Below, piece after piece: positions 44,665 through 53,400 of a stretch of 64,000 bases of DNA (position 1 is the stretch's first letter; the number at the start of each line of letters is the position of its first letter). This DNA is from an uncultured Ruminococcus sp. Lineage in GTDB: Bacteria; Bacillota; Clostridia; Oscillospirales; Ruminococcaceae. The stretch spans positions 1 through 64,000 of the forward strand of contig CALXIQ010000006.1 in assembly GCA_944388405.1 (NCBI GenBank), written 5' to 3'. The translations under genes and the position numbers were made by a program. Below the pieces are notes generated by a model that saw only the letters and a program-made list of their open reading frames with translations, searched no databases and was not told the origin of the DNA.

Positions 44665-45531
44665 TCACAGCTTTTCCAGTATTGCCTTTATATCTCCGTC
44701 GATGCAGATTGACTGACTCTCTATCTCCCGGGGGCAGTAAGCCTCCCCGTAGTTTACGCAGGCGTAAACCGCATTGGGATTGTTTGCGGTCATCTGCCAG
44801 AATGGGTACTTTATAATAACCGGGGTGTTAAGTCCTACGCCCAGCTCAAGGAACAGAACGTGCATACCCTCATGACGACGGATAAAATCGTTGTACCTGT
44901 CGTTTGCCCTGTACCAGCCCTCGTCCTGGACGAATTTGTCGTCCACCCGGAGATTCATGGTCATCGGTCTTCCGCACACGGGACATTTTGGGATAAGCTC
45001 TGTAGGCACACGGAGATTTTTCTGCTCCTTATACATTGCGCGTACAATTTCCTCGTTATCAAAGGTTTTGTCACAGCAGGGCAGTGAGCACTGAAAAAGC
45101 CCGTAGTCCCCCTGAGTGTAGAAAAGCCTTTTCTTGTCAAATCCCGCCTTCTGGAACTGATGGTCAACGTTTGTGGTCAGCACAAAGTAATCCTTGTCCT
45201 TTACAAGCTGGAACAGTCTTTTGTATGTGCCGTTGTCAACGTCGCTGTAACGGTTGAGGTAAATGTTTCTTGACCAGAACGCCCACAGCTCCTCGGGAGT
45301 CTCATAGGGATAAAATCCTCCCGAATACATATCCTTAAAGCCGTACTTTTCTCTGAAATCGGAAAAATTCTTTTCAAACCGCTCTCCCCCGTAGGAAAAG
45401 CCTGCCGCCGTGGAAAGTCCCGCTCCTGCGCCTATAACAATGGCGTCGGCGGTTTTAATTTCCTCCCTCAGACGGTTTATTTCAGCCCAGGTGGGCTTTG
45501 TAGATGTTGTAATCCTCCTGCTTAAAAACAT
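44665..45531 (-). CDS. class M sirtuin (SirTM), probable protein ADP-ribosyltransferase
   Basis: A 288-aa NAD-dependent sirtuin. It has the nucleotide loop VIGAGAGLSTAAGF (34-44), TTNVDHQF with Asn121, and a Cys-type zinc site (CSLPCC at 148-153, CPVCGRPM). The residue that is the catalytic His of deacylase sirtuins is Gln140 in FYTQGDYG. That matches the SirTM class, which ADP-ribosylates proteins rather than deacetylating them (established for staphylococcal and streptococcal members). The ATG at 45531 has GAGGTGG 7 bp before it. It overlaps the macrodomain gene by 50 bp, so the two are coupled. No GcvH-L or LplA2 gene is nearby, unlike the pathogen operons. Confidence 0.88.
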   Translation of the reverse strand: MFLSRRITTSTKPTWAEINRLREEIKTADAIVIGAGAGLSTAAGFSYGGERFEKNFSDFREKYGFKDMYSGGFYPYETPEELWAFWSRNIYLNRYSDVDNGTYKRLFQLVKDKDYFVLTTNVDHQFQKAGFDKKRLFYTQGDYGLFQCSLPCCDKTFDNEEIVRAMYKEQKNLRVPTELIPKCPVCGRPMTMNLRVDDKFVQDEGWYRANDRYNDFIRRHEGMHVLFLELGVGLNTPVIIKYPFWQMTANNPNAVYACVNYGEAYCPREIESQSICIDGDIKAILEKL

Positions 45532-46246
45532 TGAATACCACCTCGATATTATGATTTGTGACAAATTCCCTTACCGTTTTCACTGCAATTTCTGCCGCTT
45601 CCCTCTGAGGAAAGCCGAACACTCCCGTGGAAATGCAGCAAAACGCTATGCTTTTTATGCCCTTTCTCACCGCCGCTTCAAGGCAGGATAGGTAACAGCT
45701 TTCCAGCTGTCTGCAATGCTCAGCTGTAAGCCGTCCACTGACGATAGGTCCTACCGTGTGAATAACATAATCGCAGGGCAGATTGTATGCCCCGGTGATT
45801 TTCGCCTGTCCGGTGGGTTCCTCATGACCCTGCTTTCGCATTATTTCGCTGCATTCCAGCCGCAGCCTTACCCCGGCGAAGGTGTGGATAGCGTTATCTA
45901 TACAGCTGTGGCAGGGCTGCCAGCAGCCGGTCATTCCCGAATTTGCAGCGTTGACAATGGCTCCGCATTTCAGGGTGGTTATATCACCTTTCCACAGATA
46001 AATGTCCTTTTCAACCTGTTTCAGGTGAGCAATATCAGTGACCCCCTTGCTGTTTATCAAATCGGTGAGGAACTCGTCCTCTGCCCTGAGGTATTCCTCA
46101 TCCGCTTTTACGGCAGGGCGGATATTCACAAGACCCCTGTACAGCCTGAACATATCCTCATCATTCCGGGGAATCTTCACCTGTCCCAACTCCCCACGCT
46201 CGGAGAGGAGATATTTTATCATATATAACAGTTTTTCTTTTAACAT
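45482..46246 (-). CDS. zinc-containing macrodomain ADP-ribosyl hydrolase
   Basis: A 254-aa protein. An N-terminal helical extension (1-80) precedes a macrodomain with LWKGDITTLKCGAIVNAANSGMTGCW, the phosphate loop CCISTGVFGFPQ and HTVGPIV. Cys108, Cys112, His113 and Cys115 in GCWQPCHSC are the zinc-ligand region of the SirTM-linked zinc macrodomain class. These remove ADP-ribose put on by SirTM. Its 3' end overlaps the SirTM gene; it follows DUF1848 by 50 bp. Confidence 0.9.
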   Translation of the reverse strand: MLKEKLLYMIKYLLSERGELGQVKIPRNDEDMFRLYRGLVNIRPAVKADEEYLRAEDEFLTDLINSKGVTDIAHLKQVEKDIYLWKGDITTLKCGAIVNAANSGMTGCWQPCHSCIDNAIHTFAGVRLRLECSEIMRKQGHEEPTGQAKITGAYNLPCDYVIHTVGPIVSGRLTAEHCRQLESCYLSCLEAAVRKGIKSIAFCCISTGVFGFPQREAAEIAVKTVREFVTNHNIEVVFNVFKQEDYNIYKAHLG

Positions 46247-46296
46247 AGTATCACCTCTTGATTTAAAGCCGACTATCCATACAATGAAGATTTTGC

Positions 46297-47223
46297 TCAG
46301 AGAAAGCTCAGCTGAGTTTCAATCCAGCTTTGCTGTTTTGCCAAATGCACCTTCTCCCCTGCACCTAACTGTCCCACCAGCAGAGGGGACAGAGGGTCGT
46401 GGGCGCTGAGATTTCTCATCACGTTTCTTCTGTCTGAATTGGCATAGCAATACCGGCACAGATGACCGCAGGTATCATATGCCCCTATATCCGTACCCAG
46501 CACACAGGAACACTCCGCTCTGGGGGACTTTTTCTTTGGAATGTGCAGCCTGTAGCCGATAGCCTTTTCAAAGGTTTCTTTTGTCATGCACCCCGAACAA
46601 TCCACGCCGTATTTCGCCAGATCCTCCCCCTCGGCGCAGGCTTTGACGGTAATTCCGTAACGTCTGCCTATCTCAGCGAAGGCTTTTCCTATCTCCGCCC
46701 GCTGGTATGGGGAAACGCTGCGTACCTGTGGAAAATTCCGCTTTACCTTCTCGTACAGATCAATAAAGCTGATAACGCACACCTTTGTATATCCCGACAA
46801 CTTCTTTGCCATCTGCTCAAATGCGGAGATATGATATTCAAGGGTGTACCTGCCGTAGATAAAAATCGGGTCGTATCTCCAGCCGACGCTGTCAATGCCT
46901 GCAATCTGCGAAAGCCTGATGAAATCCTCCATAACCTTTTCCTTGTCAGGAACATTGGGCTCGATTTCTCTGCCGTAAGGGGTAATTGTTACAAACCAAT
47001 ACTGACCAAAGTCCTTAATTGCGTCCATGCGTGGAAGCATAGGCGCAGGATTTTTGGTGCAGAACGCAATGCAGTCCACAACTTCCGGGTCAAGCTCAAA
47101 GCGAGTTATCCTCTCAGGTCGGTAAGGATTCCGCACAAGAACATAGCCTGCCTTTATTCTGTTTATAAACCACTCGGAGTAAAACGCCGGTATATCTGTT
47201 CTCATTCCCGTATTGATTATCAC
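46297..47223 (-). CDS. DUF1848 protein with C-terminal CX3CX2C cluster
   Basis: A 308-aa protein of the DUF1848 family: MRTDIPAFYSEWFINRIKAGYVLVRNP at the start, DCIAFCTKNPAPML, GRYTLEYHISAFEQM and RYDPIFI. Toward the C terminus is CGHLCRYCYAN (Cys252, 256, 259), a CX3CX2C arrangement like a radical-SAM [4Fe-4S] site but placed late in the chain, with ECSC at 237-240. Function unknown. The GTG at 47223 is the only start after an upstream stop. It heads the operon with the zinc macrodomain and SirTM, suggesting a role in the same ADP-ribosylation circuit, but this is inference. Confidence 0.85.
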   Translation of the reverse strand: MIINTGMRTDIPAFYSEWFINRIKAGYVLVRNPYRPERITRFELDPEVVDCIAFCTKNPAPMLPRMDAIKDFGQYWFVTITPYGREIEPNVPDKEKVMEDFIRLSQIAGIDSVGWRYDPIFIYGRYTLEYHISAFEQMAKKLSGYTKVCVISFIDLYEKVKRNFPQVRSVSPYQRAEIGKAFAEIGRRYGITVKACAEGEDLAKYGVDCSGCMTKETFEKAIGYRLHIPKKKSPRAECSCVLGTDIGAYDTCGHLCRYCYANSDRRNVMRNLSAHDPLSPLLVGQLGAGEKVHLAKQQSWIETQLSFL

Positions 47224-47250
47224 ACCCTCACAGCCTTTCTGTTTTTATTA

Positions 47251-47289
47251 AAATAACCCCGCAAAGGGGACTGTCACCCTGACAGCCCC
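47251..47289 (-). terminator. terminator of the MBL-like gene
   Basis: On the minus strand, GGGGCTGTCA pairs with TGACAGTCCCC around GGG, followed after 9 nt by TTATTTT. Confidence 0.65.
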
Positions 47290-47311
47290 CTGATTTTCGG
47301 GTGTGCTTTAT

Positions 47312-48103
47312 TTATGCGAAGAAGAATCCTGCGGTCATGTCAAGATAATTTCCGCCGCTGTAGTCTGGATACTGCTTCTCAACCTCAGCCTTGAACTCAT
47401 CGGCAGTCTTGCAGTCAGCCGCAATTGCCTTAAGGTTTTCAAGATAGTCAATCTTTGTCTGAGCGTCTTTGAGATCCTCGGGTGTGTAGTGAGAAGTGAG
47501 AATCAGATCATAGCCCTTTGCGATGTAATCTTTAAGCTGAGCGATAATTGCGTCTGCGTGTCCTGCTCCCGCAACTATCGAGTGGCAGTCGTGACCAAGC
47601 ATATGGGTGTAAACTGCGTTTATCTCAGGAATCTCAACGTCAAACGCCTCGTCGGTCTGCTTGATTACAAAATCAATGCCGCCGATTGTAACCTTTCCCT
47701 CGCCGATTACATTGGTAATCTTGTGAACAGACTTGTCGAAGCTGTCGCCGAAGGCTGCGGTGAAGTTATCAATAAGCGCCTTTCCTCCTCCGTTCTCGGA
47801 ATACTCCACAGCATTCTGAGTGGCGTACTTGGGAATCTCCGGCATGAAGGTTGCGCCTGCTCCGTGATAGGCAACCAGCATTCCCGCTACCTCTAAATCC
47901 TTGAGGTACTCCTCCAGCTCCTTGTTATTGTCAAAGAAGCAGGGCGATTCGATTATAACTGCCTTGCCGTTCTTTTCAACTACGAAAACCTCGTCGTCGA
48001 TAAAGTCGTTGGTCTTGTATGCGTGCAGCTTAATGCCGCCGAAATCGTAAACGTTCATCTCGCCCTTTGCAAGCTTTACTGCGGTAAATGTGTTCTTGTT
48101 CAT
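47312..48103 (-). CDS. metallo-beta-lactamase-fold-like protein
   Basis: A 263-aa cytoplasmic protein. The layout (DEVFVVEKNGKAVIIESPCF, LVAYHGAGATF, HMLGHDCHSIV, LILTSHYTPEDL) resembles the metallo-beta-lactamase fold. The canonical HxHxDH zinc motif is replaced by AYHGAGATF, so classical hydrolase activity is doubtful. AGGAGGA precedes the ATG. It stands alone with its own promoter. It could also be a distinct small family that I do not know. Confidence 0.55.
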   Translation of the reverse strand: MNKNTFTAVKLAKGEMNVYDFGGIKLHAYKTNDFIDDEVFVVEKNGKAVIIESPCFFDNNKELEEYLKDLEVAGMLVAYHGAGATFMPEIPKYATQNAVEYSENGGGKALIDNFTAAFGDSFDKSVHKITNVIGEGKVTIGGIDFVIKQTDEAFDVEIPEINAVYTHMLGHDCHSIVAGAGHADAIIAQLKDYIAKGYDLILTSHYTPEDLKDAQTKIDYLENLKAIAADCKTADEFKAEVEKQYPDYSGGNYLDMTAGFFFA

Positions 48104-48182
48104 AATTAATTCCTCCTGAAAATTACTCGGTTAAATTTCTGCTTTCGGGAGATTTCAGCGCTGTATCTCTTTCCTTGTCTAC

Positions 48183-48211
48183 ATGATACCACGCCCCGCA
48201 AAGCCTGTAAA
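48183..48211 (-). promoter_or_regulatory. promoter of the MBL-like gene
   Basis: Minus strand TTTACA, 17 bp, TATCAT. A perfect palindrome, acaaat tt atttgt, lies further upstream near 48280-48293. Confidence 0.55.
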
Positions 48212-48320
48212 GTAGGCACTTTTTTGTGCCGTAGTTTCCTCGAGGTAACAAATGCGCAGTTTCGGGAGGTTTTTGACACAAATAAATTTGTAAACAATTC
48301 ATTAACGGGATTCGAGAGTC

Positions 48321-48362
48321 AAAAAAGCCCCCTCCGCAGTGATTTTCCCCCGGAGAGAGCCT
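48321..48362 (-). terminator. thioredoxin gene terminator
   Basis: On the minus strand, GCTCTCTCCG pairs with CGGAGGGGGC (wobbles), followed by TTTTTTGAC. Confidence 0.75.
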
Positions 48363-48392
48363 TGAAATTATGCTGTTTTAACCTTATTGGGA

Positions 48393-48707
48393 TTACAAAT
48401 CAGAGAGGAACTCCTCAAGCCCTGCCTTATCAAGAGCGCCCACGGATTTTTTTACACATTCGCCGTTTTTAAATACCATCAGCGTCGGAACATATTCAAT
48501 TCTGTAAGCGGCGGCAGTTTCGGGACTGTCGGTAGCGTTGAGGGAAACAAAATCAAACTCGCCGTGATTGTCCGAAGCTTCCTTGAAAACCGGCTCCATA
48601 ACCTTGCAGGAGGGACACCAGTCGGTGCTTACATCGGCAATTACCGTCTTTGAATTGTTGAGCACCCGGCTTTTGAAATCCGAATCTGTTACTTTTATTA
48701 CTGCCAT
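48393..48707 (-). CDS. thioredoxin-like protein
   Basis: A 104-aa single-domain thioredoxin. The active site is DWCPSCKVMEP (CPSC rather than CGPC) and the cis-proline loop is YVPTLMVFKNGE. It reduces protein disulfides, presumably with a thioredoxin reductase encoded elsewhere. The ATG at 48707 (MAVIKV) has AAAGGG 9 bp upstream; a longer frame starts 3 codons earlier. Confidence 0.88.
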   Translation of the reverse strand: MAVIKVTDSDFKSRVLNNSKTVIADVSTDWCPSCKVMEPVFKEASDNHGEFDFVSLNATDSPETAAAYRIEYVPTLMVFKNGECVKKSVGALDKAGLEEFLSDL

Positions 48708-48757
48708 ATCTGTCACCCTTTCACCGTATATTTTGTATACTTAATTAGTATATTTTA

Positions 48758-48786
48758 ATTATAACACGGTTATTCCCCTTTGTCAA
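48758..48786 (-). promoter_or_regulatory. thioredoxin gene promoter
   Basis: Minus strand TTGACA, 17 bp, TATAAT: full consensus. Confidence 0.8.
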
Positions 48787-48898
48787 CAGTCATATCTGAT
48801 TTTATCTCAACCCATGGGAATAAATCTTTGACTGTGCAGAATAAACAAATCAAGTTAATTATTTGATTAATTATCATTAAAAATTTATAAAATATGCC

Positions 48899-48926
48899 TT
48901 GACTTTGGTTTAAAAATCTGTATACT
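48899..48926 (+). promoter_or_regulatory. mannanase promoter
   Basis: TTGACT, 16 bp, TATACT. The leader is about 100 nt. The rest of 48787-48898 is AT-rich with nothing recognisable. Confidence 0.65.
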
Positions 48927-49032
48927 GATTATATAAATTTCACACTTTCCGAATAAATCAATGATATTTTTACACCTTGTAAGACTGTCATTGTGATTTT
49001 TCGGGCAGATTTAAAAGGAAAGGATACTGTTT

Positions 49033-50100
49033 ATGAAAAAATTACTTGCAATGCTGCTGCCTCTGGCAATGATCGTTTCAATGGTAAGCTGTTCGGACAG
49101 CGATTCTTCTTCGGAGTCAACCGCTCAGTCTGAATCCTCGGCTCAGCAGACCTCATCGTCGGATTCTGCCGATTCCGGAGAGGATAATGCGGTTGAAGGA
49201 GAAGTCGGCTTCAGAGTTGACGGAACAAAGCTCCTTGACGCCAACGGAAACGAGTTTGTAATGAGAGGAATTAATCACGCTCACACCTGGTTTAAAAACG
49301 ACAGCCTTGTGGCGATTCCCTCGATAGCCGAAACCGGTTCCAACGTGGTAAGACTGGTGCTTTCTGACGGTCAGCAGTATGAAAAGGACAGCCTTGAGTC
49401 CATTCAGGAGCTTATCGAAAGCTGCAAGGAAAATGAAATGATCGCCATTGTGGAGGTTCACGACGGAACGGGCATGGACGATGTTAGTTATCTTGAGAAT
49501 GCTGCAGATTTCTGGATTGAAATGAAGGACGCCCTTATCGGCAACGAGGATTACGTTATTCTTAACATTGCCAACGAATGGGTTGGACAATGGGACAGCG
49601 AGATTTGGCGTGACGGCTATGTAAGCGTTATCCCAAGAATACGTGAAGCGGGAATAAAGAACACTATTATGGTTGATGCGGCAGGCTGGGGACAATACGG
49701 ACAGAGCATCGCCGATTACGGTCAGGAGGTTTTTGATTCCGACCCTGAAAAGAATACCATGTTCTCAATCCATATGTACGGCAGCGCAGGCGGAAGCGAG
49801 CGTACAATCAGAAGCAACCTTGAGGGCGTAACCGACCAGGGACTGTGTGTTGTGGTAGGCGAGTTCGGATATACCCACTCGGACGGCGACGTTGACGAGG
49901 CATTTCTGATGGAATACTGCGTTGAAAACAGCATCGGCTACATCGGCTGGTCGTGGAAGGGCAACGGCGGCGGAGTTGAATACCTTGACATCGCCGTTGA
50001 ATGGGACGGCTCGGTGCTCTCGCCCGATTGGGGAGAGGTACTGATAAACGGTGAAAACGGAATAAAAGCCACCGCTCAGAAATGCAGCGTGTTTGAGTAA
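49033..50100 (+). CDS. GH5_8-like endo-beta-1,4-mannanase lipoprotein
   Basis: A 355-aa surface lipoprotein (signal peptide ending VSMVSC, Ser-rich linker to about 52). The catalytic domain follows the alkaliphilic Bacillus mannanase pattern of subfamily GH5_8: FVMRGINHAHTWFKN, SDGQQYEKD, AIVEVHDGTG, NIANEWVGQWDS (acid/base Glu), MVDAAGWGQYGQSIADYGQ, FSIHMYGSAGG, VVGEFGYTHSDGDVDE (nucleophile Glu) and IGWSWKGNGGG. It cleaves beta-mannan backbones outside the cell, giving oligomers for the GH130 phosphorylase. No binding module is present. AAAGGAAAGGA before the ATG. Confidence 0.92.
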   Translation: MKKLLAMLLPLAMIVSMVSCSDSDSSSESTAQSESSAQQTSSSDSADSGEDNAVEGEVGFRVDGTKLLDANGNEFVMRGINHAHTWFKNDSLVAIPSIAETGSNVVRLVLSDGQQYEKDSLESIQELIESCKENEMIAIVEVHDGTGMDDVSYLENAADFWIEMKDALIGNEDYVILNIANEWVGQWDSEIWRDGYVSVIPRIREAGIKNTIMVDAAGWGQYGQSIADYGQEVFDSDPEKNTMFSIHMYGSAGGSERTIRSNLEGVTDQGLCVVVGEFGYTHSDGDVDEAFLMEYCVENSIGYIGWSWKGNGGGVEYLDIAVEWDGSVLSPDWGEVLINGENGIKATAQKCSVFE

Positions 50101-50163
50101 TTCTCACAATCAAGCCGAAATTTGCCCAGTAAATCGAGCGGACTGTTGCAAATTAAATGTCAT

Positions 50164-50196
50164 ACGCCGGAGTAAAAATTTTCTCCGGCGTTTTTT
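50164..50196 (+). terminator. mannanase terminator
   Basis: acgccggag pairs with ctccggcgt around taaaaatttt, followed by TTTTT. Confidence 0.9.
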
Positions 50197-50241
50197 GCTG
50201 CCCGAAACGGGGAAAATCCCTGCTCCGTTACGAAAATATTA

Positions 50242-50270
50242 TTGCAAATGTGATAGATTTGTGATATAAT
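50242..50270 (+). promoter_or_regulatory. promoter of the VWA-protein operon
   Basis: TTGCAA, 17 bp, TATAAT. A second TATAAT at 50369 lacks a good -35 box. Confidence 0.65.
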
Positions 50271-50283
50271 AACCTTAAAACAT

Positions 50284-50357
50284 GGAGCTTTCGCTCCCGT
50301 TTGCTTTGCAAACCCCTTTCAAGAACATTTTATCGTTCTGAGGTATCGCCTTACGGC
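50284..50357 (+). other. string of four small hairpins in the VWA gene leader
   Basis: Consecutive inverted repeats: ggagc tttc gctcc; gtttgc ttt gcaaac; agaac attttatc gttct; gcc ttac ggc. The block is bracketed by similar sequences, gatataataacctt (50263) and gatataattaactt (50367). It looks like an inserted structured cassette or a structured 5' leader. Confidence 0.5.
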
Positions 50358-50410
50358 TCTTTTTATGATATAATTAACTTGAAAAATGCGAAGGAAAGAG
50401 GTAATATGGA

Positions 50411-53400
50411 ATGAATATCTTTCTTCAGTTCGGAATAGGCTTTATCCCTGCGGTGATAGTCGTCTGGGCTTTGGTTGTAAAGCGCAAAGCTTTCAGACCG
50501 GCGGCGTTGTTGTGCGCTGTGCTGCTTACTTTAGCCTGCGGTGGACTTTCTGCCTACGGCGGATTGAACAACGACTCTATCGAAACCTATGAAAGCCGAC
50601 TGGGCAGGGAGCAGACAATCGCCCTTGCAAACGCCCTTGCTTACAACGGCGCGTACGATTCGGCGCTTGAAACGATAGACGGATACAGCCGTGATTACAG
50701 CTACGACGATGAATGTTCCCTTTTGTCGGCAAGGCTTTACGCCCTGACGGGGGATTCCGAGCGAGCCTGCGGAATCTATGAGAGGCTTTCGGGCATCGGT
50801 GACTTCGCCGACAGAATAAAGAACGAATTTGAGCTTGTGAAAGCAAAACTCGGCTTCAACGCCTCCGACGCAGGTATGGCTTCCTACCTTGAGGAAAACG
50901 GCAAAAACCCCGAGGACTACGGCTACACTGCGACAGACGGCAGTTCTTTGCCCACAGACGAGGACATAGCGGAAGCTATACGCAGCTCCATCAGCAGCGA
51001 TTACGAAGACGCCACAAACGGAGATATAAGCGACTGCGCCGAATTTGTGGCTGAAGCTGAGAGCGCTTACAACGGCTTCACCTCAGGGGCTGAAACCGAC
51101 AGCTCGGCGCTTTCCTCCCTCAGCAGGGATTTTGACCGACTCGAAGAGCAGAACGCCGACCTGTTTTCACAGAAATCGGTAAGACTTGCCCGTCTTAAAA
51201 CCCACGTGCTGACGGGGGACTTTGATAAAATTGCTCAGAATCTTGACGGGGGCGCATCCTACGACGAGCTTATGATAGCGTCGGAGCTTTACATGAACGG
51301 CTCTGTAAATGAATCTGATTTTCCCGAAAATTACCTGGTCGTTGATCAAAATGACGCACAGGTTGTTAAGGAACAGCTTGATAAGATATATGAGGATTAT
51401 TCCGAGGATATGTCCAATCAGGAGCGCAACGCTCTGAAAAACCGCATAGACTCGGTGGTTTCTCAGGTTGAGGACCCTGCCCTTTCCACAATAAAAGGTG
51501 AGCTTGAACAAAAGGCGGAGGAGGAAGCCGGCACCGACAGGTCCAAGGTTTATCTTGAAATCGCCAAGATTAACAACTATTTCGGCAACGAAACCGCCGC
51601 AGATGAAAATATAAACAAAGCAATCTACGACAGCCCTGACTGCGAGGACGACAATTACACTCAGCCAATGTCGGAGATAATCAGCGTAATAAACAACGAC
51701 AGCGTCGAGGAATCTGAAAACATAAAGAATGTAGCTCAGTATGTTGACCAGGTTATCGACAACTCCCAGACCATCGACGTAGGCGGAATACTTGACCCCG
51801 GCGGCGACGCTTCCGGCGACAGCACCGCTGAAGGTGAAAACGGGGAAACTCCCTCACAGTCTGTAAACGAGGATTTCTCCCAGACTATGACCGATTACGT
51901 CAGCGAGGTTAAAAGCGCTGTAAACATCGGACGCATCAACACCGACAACTTTGAAACGGTTGTGGCAAGGGTGCAGATTGCCAGCGAATACGGCGATACG
52001 GCGGAGGAGCTTAAGCCTTTGCTGAGGGTTGAGGACTGCGGTCTTGACATTGAAGATTTCACCCTTGAAAAGATTGAATATTCAGGCTCGGACATTCTGC
52101 TGCTGTGCGACGTTTCGGGAAGTATGAGCGGCAGCATCACCGACCTGAACAACGCTGTTAAAACCTTTGTGGACGACAAAAATCCCGACGAGAGAATTTC
52201 CCTTGTTACCTTTGACGATATAATTCAGAGCAGCTATCCCTTCGGAACTTCCGACGAGGAGCTTAAAGCAGCTGCCGATTCAATGGGTGCAGGCGGCGGA
52301 ACAAATATGTTCTCTGCGCTTCAGGAATGTCTTAACGGCTTTGAAGCAAACAGCGACACCAACAACATCATTATTCTTATGACCGATGGCAACGACAGTA
52401 ATCCCGCAAGTGCAGAGGATATATACTCTCAGCTGGGAGAAATTTCTTTGCGAAAGGGAATAACCGTCTATACCCTCGGTCTCGGCAGCGAGGTTGACAC
52501 GGCGTATCTCAGCAACATCGCAAACGCCTGCAGCGGAGATTTTGTCTACGTTTCCGACAGCTCAAGCCTGAATTCGTTCTATGATATGATTCACGGTCAG
52601 CTGGCAAATCAGTATGAGATAACCTATACCGCTGTAGATACCCTCACCATGTCAGACAGAACCTTAGAGGTAAGCTTGCCCGACGAAAACGTACAGGATA
52701 CAAAGTATTACAGCCTTGTATCGGACGACGGCGAAGGCGACGGCTCGGGCATCTCAATCTGCGACGGTCTTTCGGTAGGTGGACTTAACGTAAAGTATAT
52801 GTACAAAGGCTCGGGCGATGTGGCGGCAAAGCTTATCGGAACAGGCTTCAAATCGGAATATTCCGCAAAGCTCAAGCTTAACGGAAACCTCGATTACGAC
52901 ATCGACCTTACCTTCAAGGACGAAAACACCTATGAGCTTACCATCCCCTCCGGCGTGGCAGTGGGAACATACGACGTTGAAGTAACAATCGACGGCAAAA
53001 AAGCGGTTATTCCCGAAGGCTTTTCGGTAATAATCCAGGGAAGCGAGAAAAAGACGGAATTTGGTCCCTATGTGTTTACTTCAATAAAGAAAGCCGATAA
53101 CGGCGACGGCTCTGTTACCCTTTCGGGCGCAGTTAAAATGAACGGCTGGTTAAACTTCAAAGGGGACGTTATAATAAGAGGCGATACTGCCCACGACGGC
53201 TCAATTTCCGTAACGGACGAAAGCGGCTCTTACGTTTCCTTTGACAGCTCGACGGCGACGGGTCTCGGCAAGACGTTTGCCGATTTGGGCGTAAGCTTCG
53301 ACCTTCCCGCACTGGAGCAGTTTACTCTCTACAACGACCCCTCAAGCAGCTATGACTACAAAAACTACACCGTTGACGACATACGTATAGGCGTGCTGAA

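Noticed and set aside
46462..47256. 264-codon plus ORF antisense to DUF1848
   Set aside because: The opposite strand carries clear DUF1848 motifs and a coherent operon.
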